This document shows, one piece after another, positions 49,675-58,433 of a stretch of DNA of 64,000 nt. Every line of letters begins with the position of its first letter. The first letter of the stretch is position 1. The position numbers and the translations under genes are program-made. The stretch is from Phycisphaerales bacterium (lineage in GTDB: Bacteria; Planctomycetota; Phycisphaerae; UBA1845; Fen-1342). The stretch covers positions 930,001 to 994,000 of the forward strand of contig JADJWG010000001.1 of the NCBI GenBank assembly GCA_016716475.1, written 5' to 3'. The notes under the pieces are model-generated. The model ran no database searches. It saw only the letters and a program-made list of their open reading frames with translations, and was not told the origin of the DNA.

Positions 49675-50682
49675 CTAGTCTCCTGCGCCCGTTGCCGGGG
49701 CACGAAGAAACGTCGGGGCTTCCTGATTCTGTCGCGACGCCGGCTGCAGATAGCGATAGCCGGCCTCCGAACTCTCGCTGTTGAAGGCGAACGCGTCGCG
49801 ATTCCGTAGAAAGTCGATCACATACCGCACGGGTATCGCGAAGCCCAGCCCTTCGGCCGACGGGATTCCCATGTTCGTCACGCCCACCACTTCGCCACGC
49901 GTGTTGAACAGCGGTCCCCCCGAGTTGCCCGGGTTGATCTGCGCCGTCATCTGGATGTAGGTCAACCCTTCGAACGCCCGGTTGCGCTTGCTGACAATCC
50001 CCTGCGAGACCGTCCGCTCCAGCCCCAGCGGATTGCCGATCGCGAATACCAGGTCGCCATCGCGCAGATCGCTCTCCTCCGCCAAGTAGGTGATGACCGG
50101 TTCGTAATTCTCCGGGAACTTCACCCGCAACAGCGCGAGATCGAGAAACGAATTCGTCGCGACGATCTCCACTTCCTCGAACTTCTCCCGCCGGAATTCC
50201 GCCCCCACCTGCCGAAAGACCGTCACCGCCAGCTTACTTTCCCCTTCCACCACGTGGAAGTTCGTGATCAGGTGTCCCTCCATGCTGATGAAGAACCCGC
50301 TCCCCAGTCCCGTCGGCGACGACACCAGCACCACCCCCTCTCCAAACCGCTCCGTCAGCTCCTTCACGCTGCGCGGCGGCAGGTCGGCCGTGCTGTAGAT
50401 ATCCTCGGTCTGCCGCACCTGGGCGGCCTGCGCGCCCTCTTCGTCAGCCCGGATCTCGCGCACGTTGCTCCGCGGAATCGACAGCACGTCAAAACCGAGG
50501 TCAATCACCACCCGGTCCGCCGTCTCCCGCAGCACCTCCGCCCGGATCGTCTGGCCATCGCGCAAAACTACGATCGCCGCTTCTGCCAGCGGCACCCCGG
50601 CCAGTCCCACCAGTGCTACCGCTGCGAATCGCAGCCGGCGCAATCTTCGCCAGTCCGCTCCCGCCTCAACCTGTGCACGCAT
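49675..50682 (-). CDS. Exported trypsin-like serine protease (HtrA type without PDZ)
   Basis: A 335-residue protein with an N-terminal signal (RFAAVALVGLAGVPLAEA) followed by a short SH3-like strand region (IVVLRDGQTIRAEVLRETADRVVIDLG). The chymotrypsin-fold domain has a complete triad: H143 in LITNFHVVEG, D181 in SFLDLALLRV and S254 in INPGNSGGPLFN, with AIGNPLGLERTVSQGIVS typical of DegP/HtrA. There is no PDZ domain; the C-terminal 40 residues look disordered. It probably works in the periplasm or at the surface in protein quality control. GGAAA lies upstream of the ATG. Confidence 0.9.
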   Translation of the reverse strand: MRAQVEAGADWRRLRRLRFAAVALVGLAGVPLAEAAIVVLRDGQTIRAEVLRETADRVVIDLGFDVLSIPRSNVREIRADEEGAQAAQVRQTEDIYSTADLPPRSVKELTERFGEGVVLVSSPTGLGSGFFISMEGHLITNFHVVEGESKLAVTVFRQVGAEFRREKFEEVEIVATNSFLDLALLRVKFPENYEPVITYLAEESDLRDGDLVFAIGNPLGLERTVSQGIVSKRNRAFEGLTYIQMTAQINPGNSGGPLFNTRGEVVGVTNMGIPSAEGLGFAIPVRYVIDFLRNRDAFAFNSESSEAGYRYLQPASRQNQEAPTFLRAPATGAGD

Positions 50683-50894
50683 ATCCAGAATTTCCTTTCT
50701 CCCGCGGCAAGCCCCTTTCGGCCCAGTGCCCGCCGCACGCTGTTCAATCCCGCGCGTATTCGCATCCTAGAATGCCCCACTGCCCCGCACAAGCTCAGGG
50801 TCTGTCGGGTCCTGTCCGAAACTGTGGCCTCGATTCCACGCAAGCGGCGCATGTGGAACGGGTTAGCACCCCGTAGCGCCCACCATGCGCCTGG

Positions 50895-51995
50895 TCACTC
50901 ACTGTCACCCGCTGCCACCGCCTCGACAATCCGCTGCCGCACCTCGTTGAGCTGGTACGCACGCACATCCCGATCATCGTGCACCGCAAACAGCGCCCCA
51001 CCCTCGAATGGCCCGAAACTCTCCGCCCAGACGGCGATACCGTCTGTGTTCGCGACCGTCGGCGCACCCGTGAACGATGTCACATGGCGACCGCCAACCC
51101 GTGTGAAGGCGTGCCAGACGGTCAAGTCCTTCCGCTGGTCAGTCAACAGCAGGTACCCACCCTCTGGACCGTCGAGCAGCACGACCCCCTCCGGATCGCC
51201 CTGCACCAGGCCTGCGCCCAGGATCTCCCCCAGGAATCGCCCCGCCCGGTCGTAGACTTTCACATTCTTCGGCGGCTCGTCACACACATAAACGCGGTTG
51301 TACTTGTCGTCCACGACGATGGACTCGATCTCGTCCAAGCGTCCCGGCCCCTGCTCGTCTCCGAACCACGCCACCAACTCGCCCGTCACCCAACCCCCGA
51401 CGTGCCCAAGGACATAGACCTTCACGCTCTCCGCCGCCGGCACCTCGGTATCCGTCACGTACAGGTACACCCCGCCGTCCCGGATCGACACCGCCGCCCC
51501 ATACGGCCGCCGCAGTTCGCCAAGCCCGAAGATTCCGGCGGGGGCCAGGGAGTCCGGCCGAAACGCCTGTACGCGCGCATTGTCCCGCTCGACCACGAGC
51601 ACGAACGAGGATTCCGCGGACGCCCCCGACGGGCCAGGAAATGTAACGGTCACGATGCCATTCGGATAACGGAATGCGCCCGGCCCGGTACCCGTGCTAC
51701 CGAACGCCGCCAGATGCCGCCCAGTCGCCGCATCGTAGGCATCCACACGGTCACCACGCTTCGCAGTAGCAAAGATGCGCACAGTTCCATCGACCAGGCG
51801 CGCCGCCGCCAGGGAATCGGTAGCGTCATACGCAATGGGCTCCGACGCCCATACTTCTGCTACCGTCCCCACACGCTGATCGCCGCGTTCCGGCGCGGGC
51901 GGGTGGGTTTGTGTGCAGCCCGTCAAGAGTAACGGGGCGATCACCACTGCAACCAGCAGGGGCGGCAGTTGACGGTGGTATTGCCGGTTCGGCAT
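50895..51995 (-). CDS. Lipoprotein with phytase-like / NHL beta-propeller
   Basis: A 366-residue lipoprotein: LLVAVVIAPLLLTGCTQ ends in a lipobox. The mature protein is a six-bladed propeller by its repeated strand pattern: TVRIFATAKRGDRVDAYDAATG, GAFRYPNGIVTV, VLVVERDNARVQAF, IESIVVDDKYNRVYVCDEPPKNVKVYD and GYLLLTDQRKDLTVWHAF. The D-E-I-E-S-I-V...YVCDE and EGVVLL...TDQRKD segments recall beta-propeller phytases, so phosphate scavenging from inositol phosphates is possible; NHL-type binding is the alternative. The ATG at 51995 follows AGGAG. It diverges from the pseudopilin gene at 52334. Confidence 0.75.
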   Translation of the reverse strand: MPNRQYHRQLPPLLVAVVIAPLLLTGCTQTHPPAPERGDQRVGTVAEVWASEPIAYDATDSLAAARLVDGTVRIFATAKRGDRVDAYDAATGRHLAAFGSTGTGPGAFRYPNGIVTVTFPGPSGASAESSFVLVVERDNARVQAFRPDSLAPAGIFGLGELRRPYGAAVSIRDGGVYLYVTDTEVPAAESVKVYVLGHVGGWVTGELVAWFGDEQGPGRLDEIESIVVDDKYNRVYVCDEPPKNVKVYDRAGRFLGEILGAGLVQGDPEGVVLLDGPEGGYLLLTDQRKDLTVWHAFTRVGGRHVTSFTGAPTVANTDGIAVWAESFGPFEGGALFAVHDDRDVRAYQLNEVRQRIVEAVAAGDSE

Positions 51996-52333
51996 GGCGA
52001 CTGGACTCCTGAGGTAACAGAGCGCGGCATCCTCCGGCCGCGTGAGCACAACGGGGAGCAGGGTACCTCCTCCTGACGCTTGCGGCCATGGCCGCGCAGA
52101 CTTGCCGGGGATGCTTACTCACTATGAATTAACGACATCTCCGCAAAGGGTTAACTAAGCGCTCACACATTCAAGATAGATTCTGTTCGTGGGTGTTGTG
52201 CAAGGCCCTGCCGTGGCGCATGCCATCCTTACCCTGAGATGCGCCTGCTCTTGGTGCGCAAACGGCAACGTCGAGCGCGCAAGCTGGTTTCCCCGGATCC
52301 GTCATTAACGGCCATAGACTACGGAGGCGACGT
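51996..52333. promoter_or_regulatory. Divergent intergenic region with a moderately AT-rich centre
   Basis: These 338 bases separate the propeller lipoprotein (leftward) from a pseudopilin (rightward). The stretch 52110-52190 is comparatively AT-rich and holds TTAACTAAGCGCTCA, whose AAGCGCT core resembles the operator at 23836. No clean -35/-10 pair can be placed. It should contain two promoters. Confidence 0.35.
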
Positions 52334-53257
52334 GTGATCGTGCCAACGTCCCGCCGACATGGCGGCTTCACTCTCATCGAACTGCTCGTGGTCGTCGCGA
52401 TCATCGCGCTCCTGATTTCCATGCTGCTGCCCGCGTTGCGCAACGCGCGTGAGCAGGCCAAGCAGGTCAAGTGTGCCGCGAATCTGCGCAGCTTCGGCCT
52501 GGGCTTCCATGCTTACGGCAATAGCAACCGCGATTTCTCGTGCAGTGGCTCGTTCGATCCCGAGATCTCGAACGGTCGCGACGGGCCGGTTGACCGCGTC
52601 GGCTGGGTCGCCGACCTGGTCAATGGGGAGTACGCCTTTCCCGGCCAGCAGCTCTGCCCGTCCAATCCCGCACTATACAACCAGAAGCTCGGCGTGATGG
52701 CCGCCGGTGCCAATTCGTATGGCGAGGAGGAGGCCCGCGACCTGGTCCAGCGCGGCTACAACACGAATTATTGCCAGTCGTGGTACATGGGCCGCACCGA
52801 ATGGAATCCTGCTTCCAACGACTACAACCTCCGGCGTGTCCGGGCCACCCGCGGCCCGCTCCAATTCGGCCGGTGGGTCCGTGCCGGGGACGCCCGTATC
52901 CCCCTGCTGGGGGATGGCCGCACCGACCTCGACAACGTCGTCCTGGGCCAGCGTTCCGTGAAGACGATGATCGACGGCCCGTTCGGCGGCCCCTATGGCA
53001 TCCAGAACTACGCCGACTTCGGCCCTGCTCACGGCTTCGGTAGCCACTTCGGCACCAAGGACCACAACCGCATCCGGGCCAATGTCCTTTTTGCCGACGG
53101 CCATGTCCGCATCTTCGAGGATCGCGATCGCGACGGGGAGTTCGCGATTGATGACAGTGTGTTCCCACCGCGCCAGAAGGACCTCAACGAGTCGATCGTG
53201 TTCGACGGCGTGCTCAGTATCGGCCGCCGCTCGGAAAGTACATGGGAACTGCGCTAG
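52334..53257 (+). CDS. Pseudopilin-like protein (prepilin-type signal)
   Basis: A 307-residue protein with GGFTLIELLVVVAIIALLISM, the prepilin leader, and LPALRNAREQAKQVKCAANLRSF after it. The C-terminal part has DHNRIRANVLFADGHVRIF, similar to H-X9-DG though with ten residues between His and Asp. The GTG at 52334 follows GGAGG at 6 bases. It lies 55 bases ahead of a large EF-hand secreted protein, repeating the pairing seen twice elsewhere in the window. Confidence 0.87.
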   Translation: MIVPTSRRHGGFTLIELLVVVAIIALLISMLLPALRNAREQAKQVKCAANLRSFGLGFHAYGNSNRDFSCSGSFDPEISNGRDGPVDRVGWVADLVNGEYAFPGQQLCPSNPALYNQKLGVMAAGANSYGEEEARDLVQRGYNTNYCQSWYMGRTEWNPASNDYNLRRVRATRGPLQFGRWVRAGDARIPLLGDGRTDLDNVVLGQRSVKTMIDGPFGGPYGIQNYADFGPAHGFGSHFGTKDHNRIRANVLFADGHVRIFEDRDRDGEFAIDDSVFPPRQKDLNESIVFDGVLSIGRRSESTWELR

Positions 53258-53312
53258 TTCGGGGGCGCGCCGCCACTCGCTTGCTCTGATCTCTGGAAGG
53301 AGGAAGAACATC

Positions 53313-55658
53313 ATGCCACGTTTCAGCTGCACTGCGCTTCTAGCGGCCGGCCTGCTGGCTGTCACTGCGCACGCCACCGTGTTTCTCAATCAGATCTTCA
53401 TCAACCCGCCCGGTAGTCTCGACGACACGATCGAGTTCATCGAACTGCAGGGCACGCCCTTCATGAAATTGGACGGCTTCGCCATTGCCTTCGTGAATGG
53501 CGGGCAGTTCAAGATCCACCCCGCCAACGGCAACTACCCGCCCACCTGTGGCGAGGGGGCTTTCTACACCCTGCTGTACCCGGATATCGTCCGTGATACC
53601 TGCAGGCCCGAAATCGACGAGTTCTTCAGTCTCGACGGACTCCAACTCGGTGCCAACGGCCTGCTCGTCCTCGGCATCAGCTCACCGAGCTTCTTCTCCA
53701 CCATCCTTTCCGACACGAACTATCAGCGCTGGTCCCAACCCGGCGGTCTCTGGAACGGCGGTTTGGACACCCCTGGCAAGCTCCAGAATGACGGCTCCAA
53801 CACGATCCTGCTCATCCGCAACCGGCCGGGCCTCACACAGGCCATCGCCCTTGATCCGGCGATCGACCCCAAACCGCCGCTCGTCTGGGGCAAGGACGTG
53901 GATCCCGATACGGAGGTCAGCTTCCTCGGCACCATCTGCGTCGGCGGCCCCTTCAACGGCCTGCCCTGCAACGTCGCCGGCGATTGTCCCGGCGGAACCT
54001 GCCGTGCCGTGATCGAATACGGCAACGGCGCGATCGACAAAGGTGCGCCGGACGGACTCGGCGGCTTCACCAAGGACTTTCGTGGGGCGCTCACCTTGTT
54101 CGATCTTTCTGACGATCTCGAGATTGTCGATGAAGTCAGTTACGAGCAAGATCGCGGCTGGGAACATGATTTCGACATGCGCAGTGTCGACCTCGGGAGT
54201 TCCTCCAGCGCCTTGCCCGAACGCAAGGTCCACACCCTCGACGACCCCCAGGGCTTTAACCCCGACCTGCTCACCCGCGTGGACTACCGCACCAAGGGCC
54301 CCGGCTGGGTACCGGTCCCCGGCGCCGTCGGCGAGTTGCCCAACGGCAATAACTGGCAGGACACCGCCACCGAACAGTGGATTCGCGGTGAGACCATCGT
54401 CAACAATGCTATCGGCGGCGCCGGTAACCCACCGCGCATCTGGTACAGCAACGCCCCCAACACGAATCCCGATGCTGTGCAACCCTTTGACACCCACGTA
54501 CCCCGCTGGCTCAACAACGGTAACGCCCCGGACTACGACTTCAGCGCTCCGCAAACCTACCAGGTGCTGCCCGGTCGGCTGAATCCCCTCGCCATCCCTT
54601 TTATCCCCGGCGACAGCAACCGCGACGGCGTTTGCGACGCGGAGGATATTGCCAAGATCGCCGCCGTCTTCGGCGACGACGACTGGGTATTCAGCAACAG
54701 CTTCGCCGACGCCCCCGAAGGTAAGGGCGGCGACCCCGCCACGCAGACCCGCCCCTGGGACGTCAATCTCACCGGCGACAACGGCATCGAGTGCAGTGAC
54801 CTCCAGTGGGCCCTCAACTTCCAGGGGGACACCACCGGCCGCATCCGCGGGGTTCGTTACGACAGCACCGCGCCGTCCGCGGTCGGCGTTGTCCTCAACC
54901 CCAGTGCCGGCCTCACCGCGGCCGTGTCCTATGCCATCGAAACAACGACGGCGACCGTACCGGTCGGGGCAGAGGCCTTCGTCATCGTCCGCGGCCAGGT
55001 CCTCGCGCCCAACACCATCGGCGACGAGCAGAACGGCATCATGCAGTTCGTGCATGACCTCCACATCGAGCCGGCCGGCATCCTGCGCGTCACAGCGGTC
55101 ACGCCGTCCCTGCCATTTGAAACCACTCGCACCGGCATTCAGATCCTACTCGGCGAAAACGGGGATGCCGGCGTCATCCGGGTGAACGGCTATACGACCG
55201 AATTCACTGCGGGGCTCGCGCAACCGGATCGCCTATACGCCGTCACCCTCACCGCGCTCGCCGAAGGCACCGCCGCAATTACGGTGGCGCCATCCGTCGC
55301 GCCCAACTTCGCCACCGGTACGCCCCATGGCCTCAAGCTCGGGCGCACAGCCGACTTCGGGAACCCCGAAAGCGTCACCTACGGCGCGGCCGTTACGGTC
55401 GAGGTGGGCGGCGCGCTTCAGAATCTGTGCCCCGGCGACATGAATTGCGATCAGGTGGTCAACTTCGGTGACATCTCGCTCTTCATCGCGGCGATCAAGG
55501 TGGGCAGCCCTGCCAGTTGGACCTACGATCCGACCCAGGGCGTATGTGCCTACCTGAACGCCGATACGAATGCTGACGGCCTGGTGAACTTCGCCGACAT
55601 CTCGGGCTTCATTGCTCTGATCAAAGCCAACCCGGCCCCCTGCCTCACCATCCCGTAG
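53313..55658 (+). CDS. Large secreted protein with lamin-tail-like start and EF-hand modules
   Basis: A 781-residue exported protein: signal peptide (CTALLAAGLLAVTAHA), then VFLNQIFINPPGSLDDTIEFIELQG, resembling a lamin-tail type domain. A Cys-containing segment (GTICVGGPFNGLPCNVAGDCPGGTC) follows. A calcium-loop pair begins near residue 432 (PGDSNRDGVCDAEDIAKI, then DVNLTGDNGIECSDLQWAL), followed by beta-rich Ig/cohesin-like sequence. The last 75 residues are the CPGDMNC double EF-hand module, almost the same as the end of the protein encoded at 24105. The ATG at 53313 has AGGAGG upstream. A structural or adhesive surface function is inferred. Confidence 0.8.
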   Translation: MPRFSCTALLAAGLLAVTAHATVFLNQIFINPPGSLDDTIEFIELQGTPFMKLDGFAIAFVNGGQFKIHPANGNYPPTCGEGAFYTLLYPDIVRDTCRPEIDEFFSLDGLQLGANGLLVLGISSPSFFSTILSDTNYQRWSQPGGLWNGGLDTPGKLQNDGSNTILLIRNRPGLTQAIALDPAIDPKPPLVWGKDVDPDTEVSFLGTICVGGPFNGLPCNVAGDCPGGTCRAVIEYGNGAIDKGAPDGLGGFTKDFRGALTLFDLSDDLEIVDEVSYEQDRGWEHDFDMRSVDLGSSSSALPERKVHTLDDPQGFNPDLLTRVDYRTKGPGWVPVPGAVGELPNGNNWQDTATEQWIRGETIVNNAIGGAGNPPRIWYSNAPNTNPDAVQPFDTHVPRWLNNGNAPDYDFSAPQTYQVLPGRLNPLAIPFIPGDSNRDGVCDAEDIAKIAAVFGDDDWVFSNSFADAPEGKGGDPATQTRPWDVNLTGDNGIECSDLQWALNFQGDTTGRIRGVRYDSTAPSAVGVVLNPSAGLTAAVSYAIETTTATVPVGAEAFVIVRGQVLAPNTIGDEQNGIMQFVHDLHIEPAGILRVTAVTPSLPFETTRTGIQILLGENGDAGVIRVNGYTTEFTAGLAQPDRLYAVTLTALAEGTAAITVAPSVAPNFATGTPHGLKLGRTADFGNPESVTYGAAVTVEVGGALQNLCPGDMNCDQVVNFGDISLFIAAIKVGSPASWTYDPTQGVCAYLNADTNADGLVNFADISGFIALIKANPAPCLTIP

Positions 55659-55671
55659 AAACGCACAAAAC

Positions 55672-55696
55672 TGGGGCGGGCCATGCGCCCGCCCCA
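55672..55696. terminator. Bidirectional terminator between convergent genes
   Basis: TGGGGCGGGC (55672-55681) and GCCCGCCCCA (55687-55696) form a perfect 10-bp stem with loop CATGC. On the minus strand it is followed by GTTTTGTG, suiting the leftward NIF3 gene; on the plus strand it lies 13 bases after the secreted-protein stop. Confidence 0.75.
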
Positions 55697-55761
55697 CCGT
55701 GCGCTCTCTGCCCAACTTCGTGGCGCTGTGCACCCCCTGCCATGCTCACGGCGCCAGTCCC

Positions 55762-56922
55762 CTACCAAAGTGCTCGATAGGGCGAGCGATCTTGTCGCGC
55801 CAGGCCCACGGAAGCCCCGTGCAGCGCTCGCCGTAGATGATCCCGCACCCGCGGCAGCACCGGCCGTTCGCTGGCCGCATGTCCCAGATGCACCGCGGTG
55901 ACTCCCCGCCGAAGCAGCTCCAGCGCATCGTGGTGCTTGAACTCCCCGGTCAGCACCAGCGTCTCCGGATCACGGAACAAACGCACGCCGAACGCACCCG
56001 CGGCCGCCACTACCCGCCTAAACCTACGGCGCAGATCCCCCACGACGGTTGCCCCGCGGAGGTCCACGTGCTCTTTCAGCCGCCGCAGGAGGTCTAAGCC
56101 GCGCTGCGGGCGCACCAGTTCACCCACGCGCCCCATTCCTACTGTCGCCCGCCCCGCCACCTGCTCGACGGTATAGAGATCAAACGCCGGCTCCTCGTAG
56201 GGATGGGTCGCGTACAGCGCCCGCACCACGCCGGGCAGCAGCTTCCGCGGCACCACCATCTCGATCCGCAGCTCGTCCACCGTCTCCAGCGTCAGCTTCT
56301 GCCCCACTGCCGGCCGCGTCGTCTCATCACCACGAAACGTCCCACGCCCGGCCAACTCGAAGCTGCATTCGGTGTAGTTCCCGATCACCCCCGCGCCTGC
56401 CGCGGCCAGCGCAGTCCGCACTCGAGCCGCCTGTTCCCCCGGCACGAAGACCGCCAGTTTCAGCTCCGTACCCGCCTCCACAACCGGCTCCAACGGGTAT
56501 CTTCGCACCGGCTCCAGCGGATCCAACAGCGCATCATTCGTCCCCTGCGGTGCCGCATCCAGGGCTGTGTGCAGCGCCACCAATGCCACGCGCGCCGCGC
56601 ACAATTCAGGCAGCAGCGTGGTCGGACCTTCCGCGCTGGGCGTGATGCTTCGAATCCCCTTGAAGATGGGCGGGTGATATAGCACCAGCGCGTCGGCCCG
56701 CTGTGTTAACGCCTCGCGCGCGACCGCATCCGTGAGATCGAGCGCGATCAGTACTCGTGTCACTGGCCAGCCCGGCCGCCCGGCGAGCAAGCCCACATTG
56801 TCCCAATCCGCCGCAAAGCGCAGCGGGCAAAGCACCTCCACCGCCGCGAGCAAATCCGCGACCCGGACCCTTGCCACATCCCCACCGGTATTTACCTTGC
56901 AGCGCACCCGCTTCGTCGGCAT
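55762..56922 (-). CDS. NIF3-family protein (GTP cyclohydrolase I type 2-like)
   Basis: A 386-residue NIF3 protein of the longer type that carries an inserted PII-like domain between two halves. N-terminal half: FAADWDNVGLLAG, VLIALDLTDAVAREA and LVLYHPPIFKG (metal His), then VALHTALDAAPQGTNDAL. The insert spans about residues 150-265 and includes KLAVFVPGEQAARVRTALA and YATHPYEEPAFDLYTVE. The C-terminal half has FRDPETLVLTGEFKHHDALELL, with the late metal ligands. The family binds two metals; its physiological substrate is unsettled. The ATG at 56922 has GGAGTG upstream. Confidence 0.88.
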   Translation of the reverse strand: MPTKRVRCKVNTGGDVARVRVADLLAAVEVLCPLRFAADWDNVGLLAGRPGWPVTRVLIALDLTDAVAREALTQRADALVLYHPPIFKGIRSITPSAEGPTTLLPELCAARVALVALHTALDAAPQGTNDALLDPLEPVRRYPLEPVVEAGTELKLAVFVPGEQAARVRTALAAAGAGVIGNYTECSFELAGRGTFRGDETTRPAVGQKLTLETVDELRIEMVVPRKLLPGVVRALYATHPYEEPAFDLYTVEQVAGRATVGMGRVGELVRPQRGLDLLRRLKEHVDLRGATVVGDLRRRFRRVVAAAGAFGVRLFRDPETLVLTGEFKHHDALELLRRGVTAVHLGHAASERPVLPRVRDHLRRALHGASVGLARQDRSPYRALW

Positions 56923-56947
56923 GGCCACTCCATCCCAGGCGGCTTCC

Positions 56948-57847
56948 TCAGGCCGTCTCCGCTTCCCGCTCCCGATCAATCAGGTGCCCATAGGCGATCG
57001 CCAGCCGCCGCGTGAGGTCGCCCGGCTTCTCATTCCCGATGGCGCGCCGCCCCACCCGTACCACCGGCAACACTTCCATCATTGTGTTCGTAAGGAAAAC
57101 CTCCTCCGCCGCCAGGACATCGTCGAGCGTCAGCGCCTCCTCCCGCGTCGGCAGCCGCTCCGCCTCGGCCAGCTCGAGTACCGCCGCCCGCGCGATGCCC
57201 GGCAGCACCGGGGTATCCAGTGGCGCCGTCTGCAGCCCACCGTTTCGCACAATGAACACGTTACTGATCGATCCCTCCGCCAGGTGGCCGTCCGGCGTGA
57301 ACCACAACGCCTCGAGCGCTCCCTGCGTGTGCGCCTGCCGCAGGGCTGCCAGGCGCGCGAAGTAGCTCGTCGTCTTATGTCCGCACGTGGGATCGCTCGG
57401 GTTCTGCCGACACGGCGAGACGATCACGCCCACCCCACGCTGATAATGCTCATCCGGATAGCGCTGCCCCGGGCTCGCCGTCGCCACGATAGTCAGCGGC
57501 GGCGCCTCCTCTCCGCCCGCATGGAGCGAGCCCGGTGTCACGGTCAACCGCAGGCGCGCATCGCCGCCGGCGGCTCTTGCTACTTGCTGGACCGCCTCGC
57601 ACAACTCCTCCGCCTCCGGTTGCACCGTCCATCCGAACGCCATGGTCGACGCCCGGAGCCGATCCACATGGCGCTGCTGCCGAAATACGAAGCCATCGTA
57701 TGATCTCATCGTCTCGAACAGGCCGATCCCCTGCATGAACCCCGCATCAAAGATACCGATGCGCGCCTCCTCGGCGGGCATGACCGTTCCATTCAACCAG
57801 ACCCAGTTCTGCACGATCGGAGTACCTCGCATGGCTGTGGTTACCAT
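56948..57847 (-). CDS. Class IV PLP aminotransferase (BCAT / aminodeoxychorismate lyase type)
   Basis: A 299-residue fold-type IV PLP enzyme. WVWLNGTVMPAEEARIGIFDAGFMQGIGLFETMR is the family opening, GHKTTSYFARLAALRQA carries the PLP lysine, and LWFTPDGHLAEGSISNVFIV, DTPVLPGIARAAVLELA and AAEEVFLTNTMMEVLPV follow. These last segments are shared by branched-chain and D-amino acid aminotransferases and by PabC; the exact substrate cannot be set. The ATG at 57847 is chosen; a second ATG at 57832 is possible. It ends 25 bases before the NIF3 gene on the same strand. Confidence 0.9.
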   Translation of the reverse strand: MVTTAMRGTPIVQNWVWLNGTVMPAEEARIGIFDAGFMQGIGLFETMRSYDGFVFRQQRHVDRLRASTMAFGWTVQPEAEELCEAVQQVARAAGGDARLRLTVTPGSLHAGGEEAPPLTIVATASPGQRYPDEHYQRGVGVIVSPCRQNPSDPTCGHKTTSYFARLAALRQAHTQGALEALWFTPDGHLAEGSISNVFIVRNGGLQTAPLDTPVLPGIARAAVLELAEAERLPTREEALTLDDVLAAEEVFLTNTMMEVLPVVRVGRRAIGNEKPGDLTRRLAIAYGHLIDREREAETA

Positions 57848-57973
57848 CAGTTGCCCGGATCCTCTCCGCCAGTTGGCCGGTGCCCCGGCGGACGCTGCCG
57901 CAGTGTCCCCCAACACGGTCGGAATTGCCAGCCAGACCGCACCCCCCCTATGCTGGCCGTACGGAGTGACCCG

Positions 57974-58267
57974 ATGTACCGCTTGCGACGACTGGCGCCC
58001 TACATCCTTCTCGCCTTACTCATCCTGCTCCTCGGATGGACCCTCTGGCGCAATCAAAGACCCACCGATGCCCCGGCCGACGAATTCCTCGACTTCGCTT
58101 GTGCCGAGTGTCAGTATGCGTACCGCCTCAGCCACCGCGACTTCGACCGTCTCATGGAGCGGCGCGCATTTCGCATCGAGTCCGGACGGGAATTTCGCCT
58201 GCAATGTCCGCAATGCGAACGATACACTGCCCGCCGGATCGAACCGCAACCGGTCCCATCGCCCTAG
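57974..58267 (+). CDS. Small membrane-anchored zinc-ribbon protein
   Basis: A 97-residue protein. One N-terminal membrane helix (APYILLALLILLLGWTLW) is followed by a zinc ribbon made of FACAECQYAYRLS and RLQCPQCERYTARR, two CxxC knuckles about 40 residues apart. GGAGTG lies 5 bases before the ATG. It probably sits at the membrane with the ribbon in one soluble compartment; its partner is unknown. The neighbouring downstream gene is a pseudopilin, but the 166-base gap and a separate -10-like box suggest separate transcription. Confidence 0.72.
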   Translation: MYRLRRLAPYILLALLILLLGWTLWRNQRPTDAPADEFLDFACAECQYAYRLSHRDFDRLMERRAFRIESGREFRLQCPQCERYTARRIEPQPVPSP

Positions 58268-58341
58268 GACAAGGTGCAGCCGGGTGCAATTGCCCCCCAG
58301 GTTGAAAACGCCGTCTGCCGAAATGTCGCCTGGTGGCAGGG

Positions 58342-58347
58342 TATAAT
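58342..58347 (+). promoter_or_regulatory. Possible -10 box upstream of a pseudopilin gene
   Basis: A perfect TATAAT stands in GC-rich DNA, 87 bases ahead of the pseudopilin ATG. No good -35 is seen at the right distance. A small GAGG/CCTC hairpin at about 58368-58383, followed by TTT, lies in the leader. Confidence 0.45.
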
Positions 58348-58433
58348 GAAAAGGTCACGCCGGGGCCGAGGAGACTGGGCCTCTTTGCGTACGCTGCCCT
58401 TGACTGTGCATGTCACCGCAGGATCTAACGACC

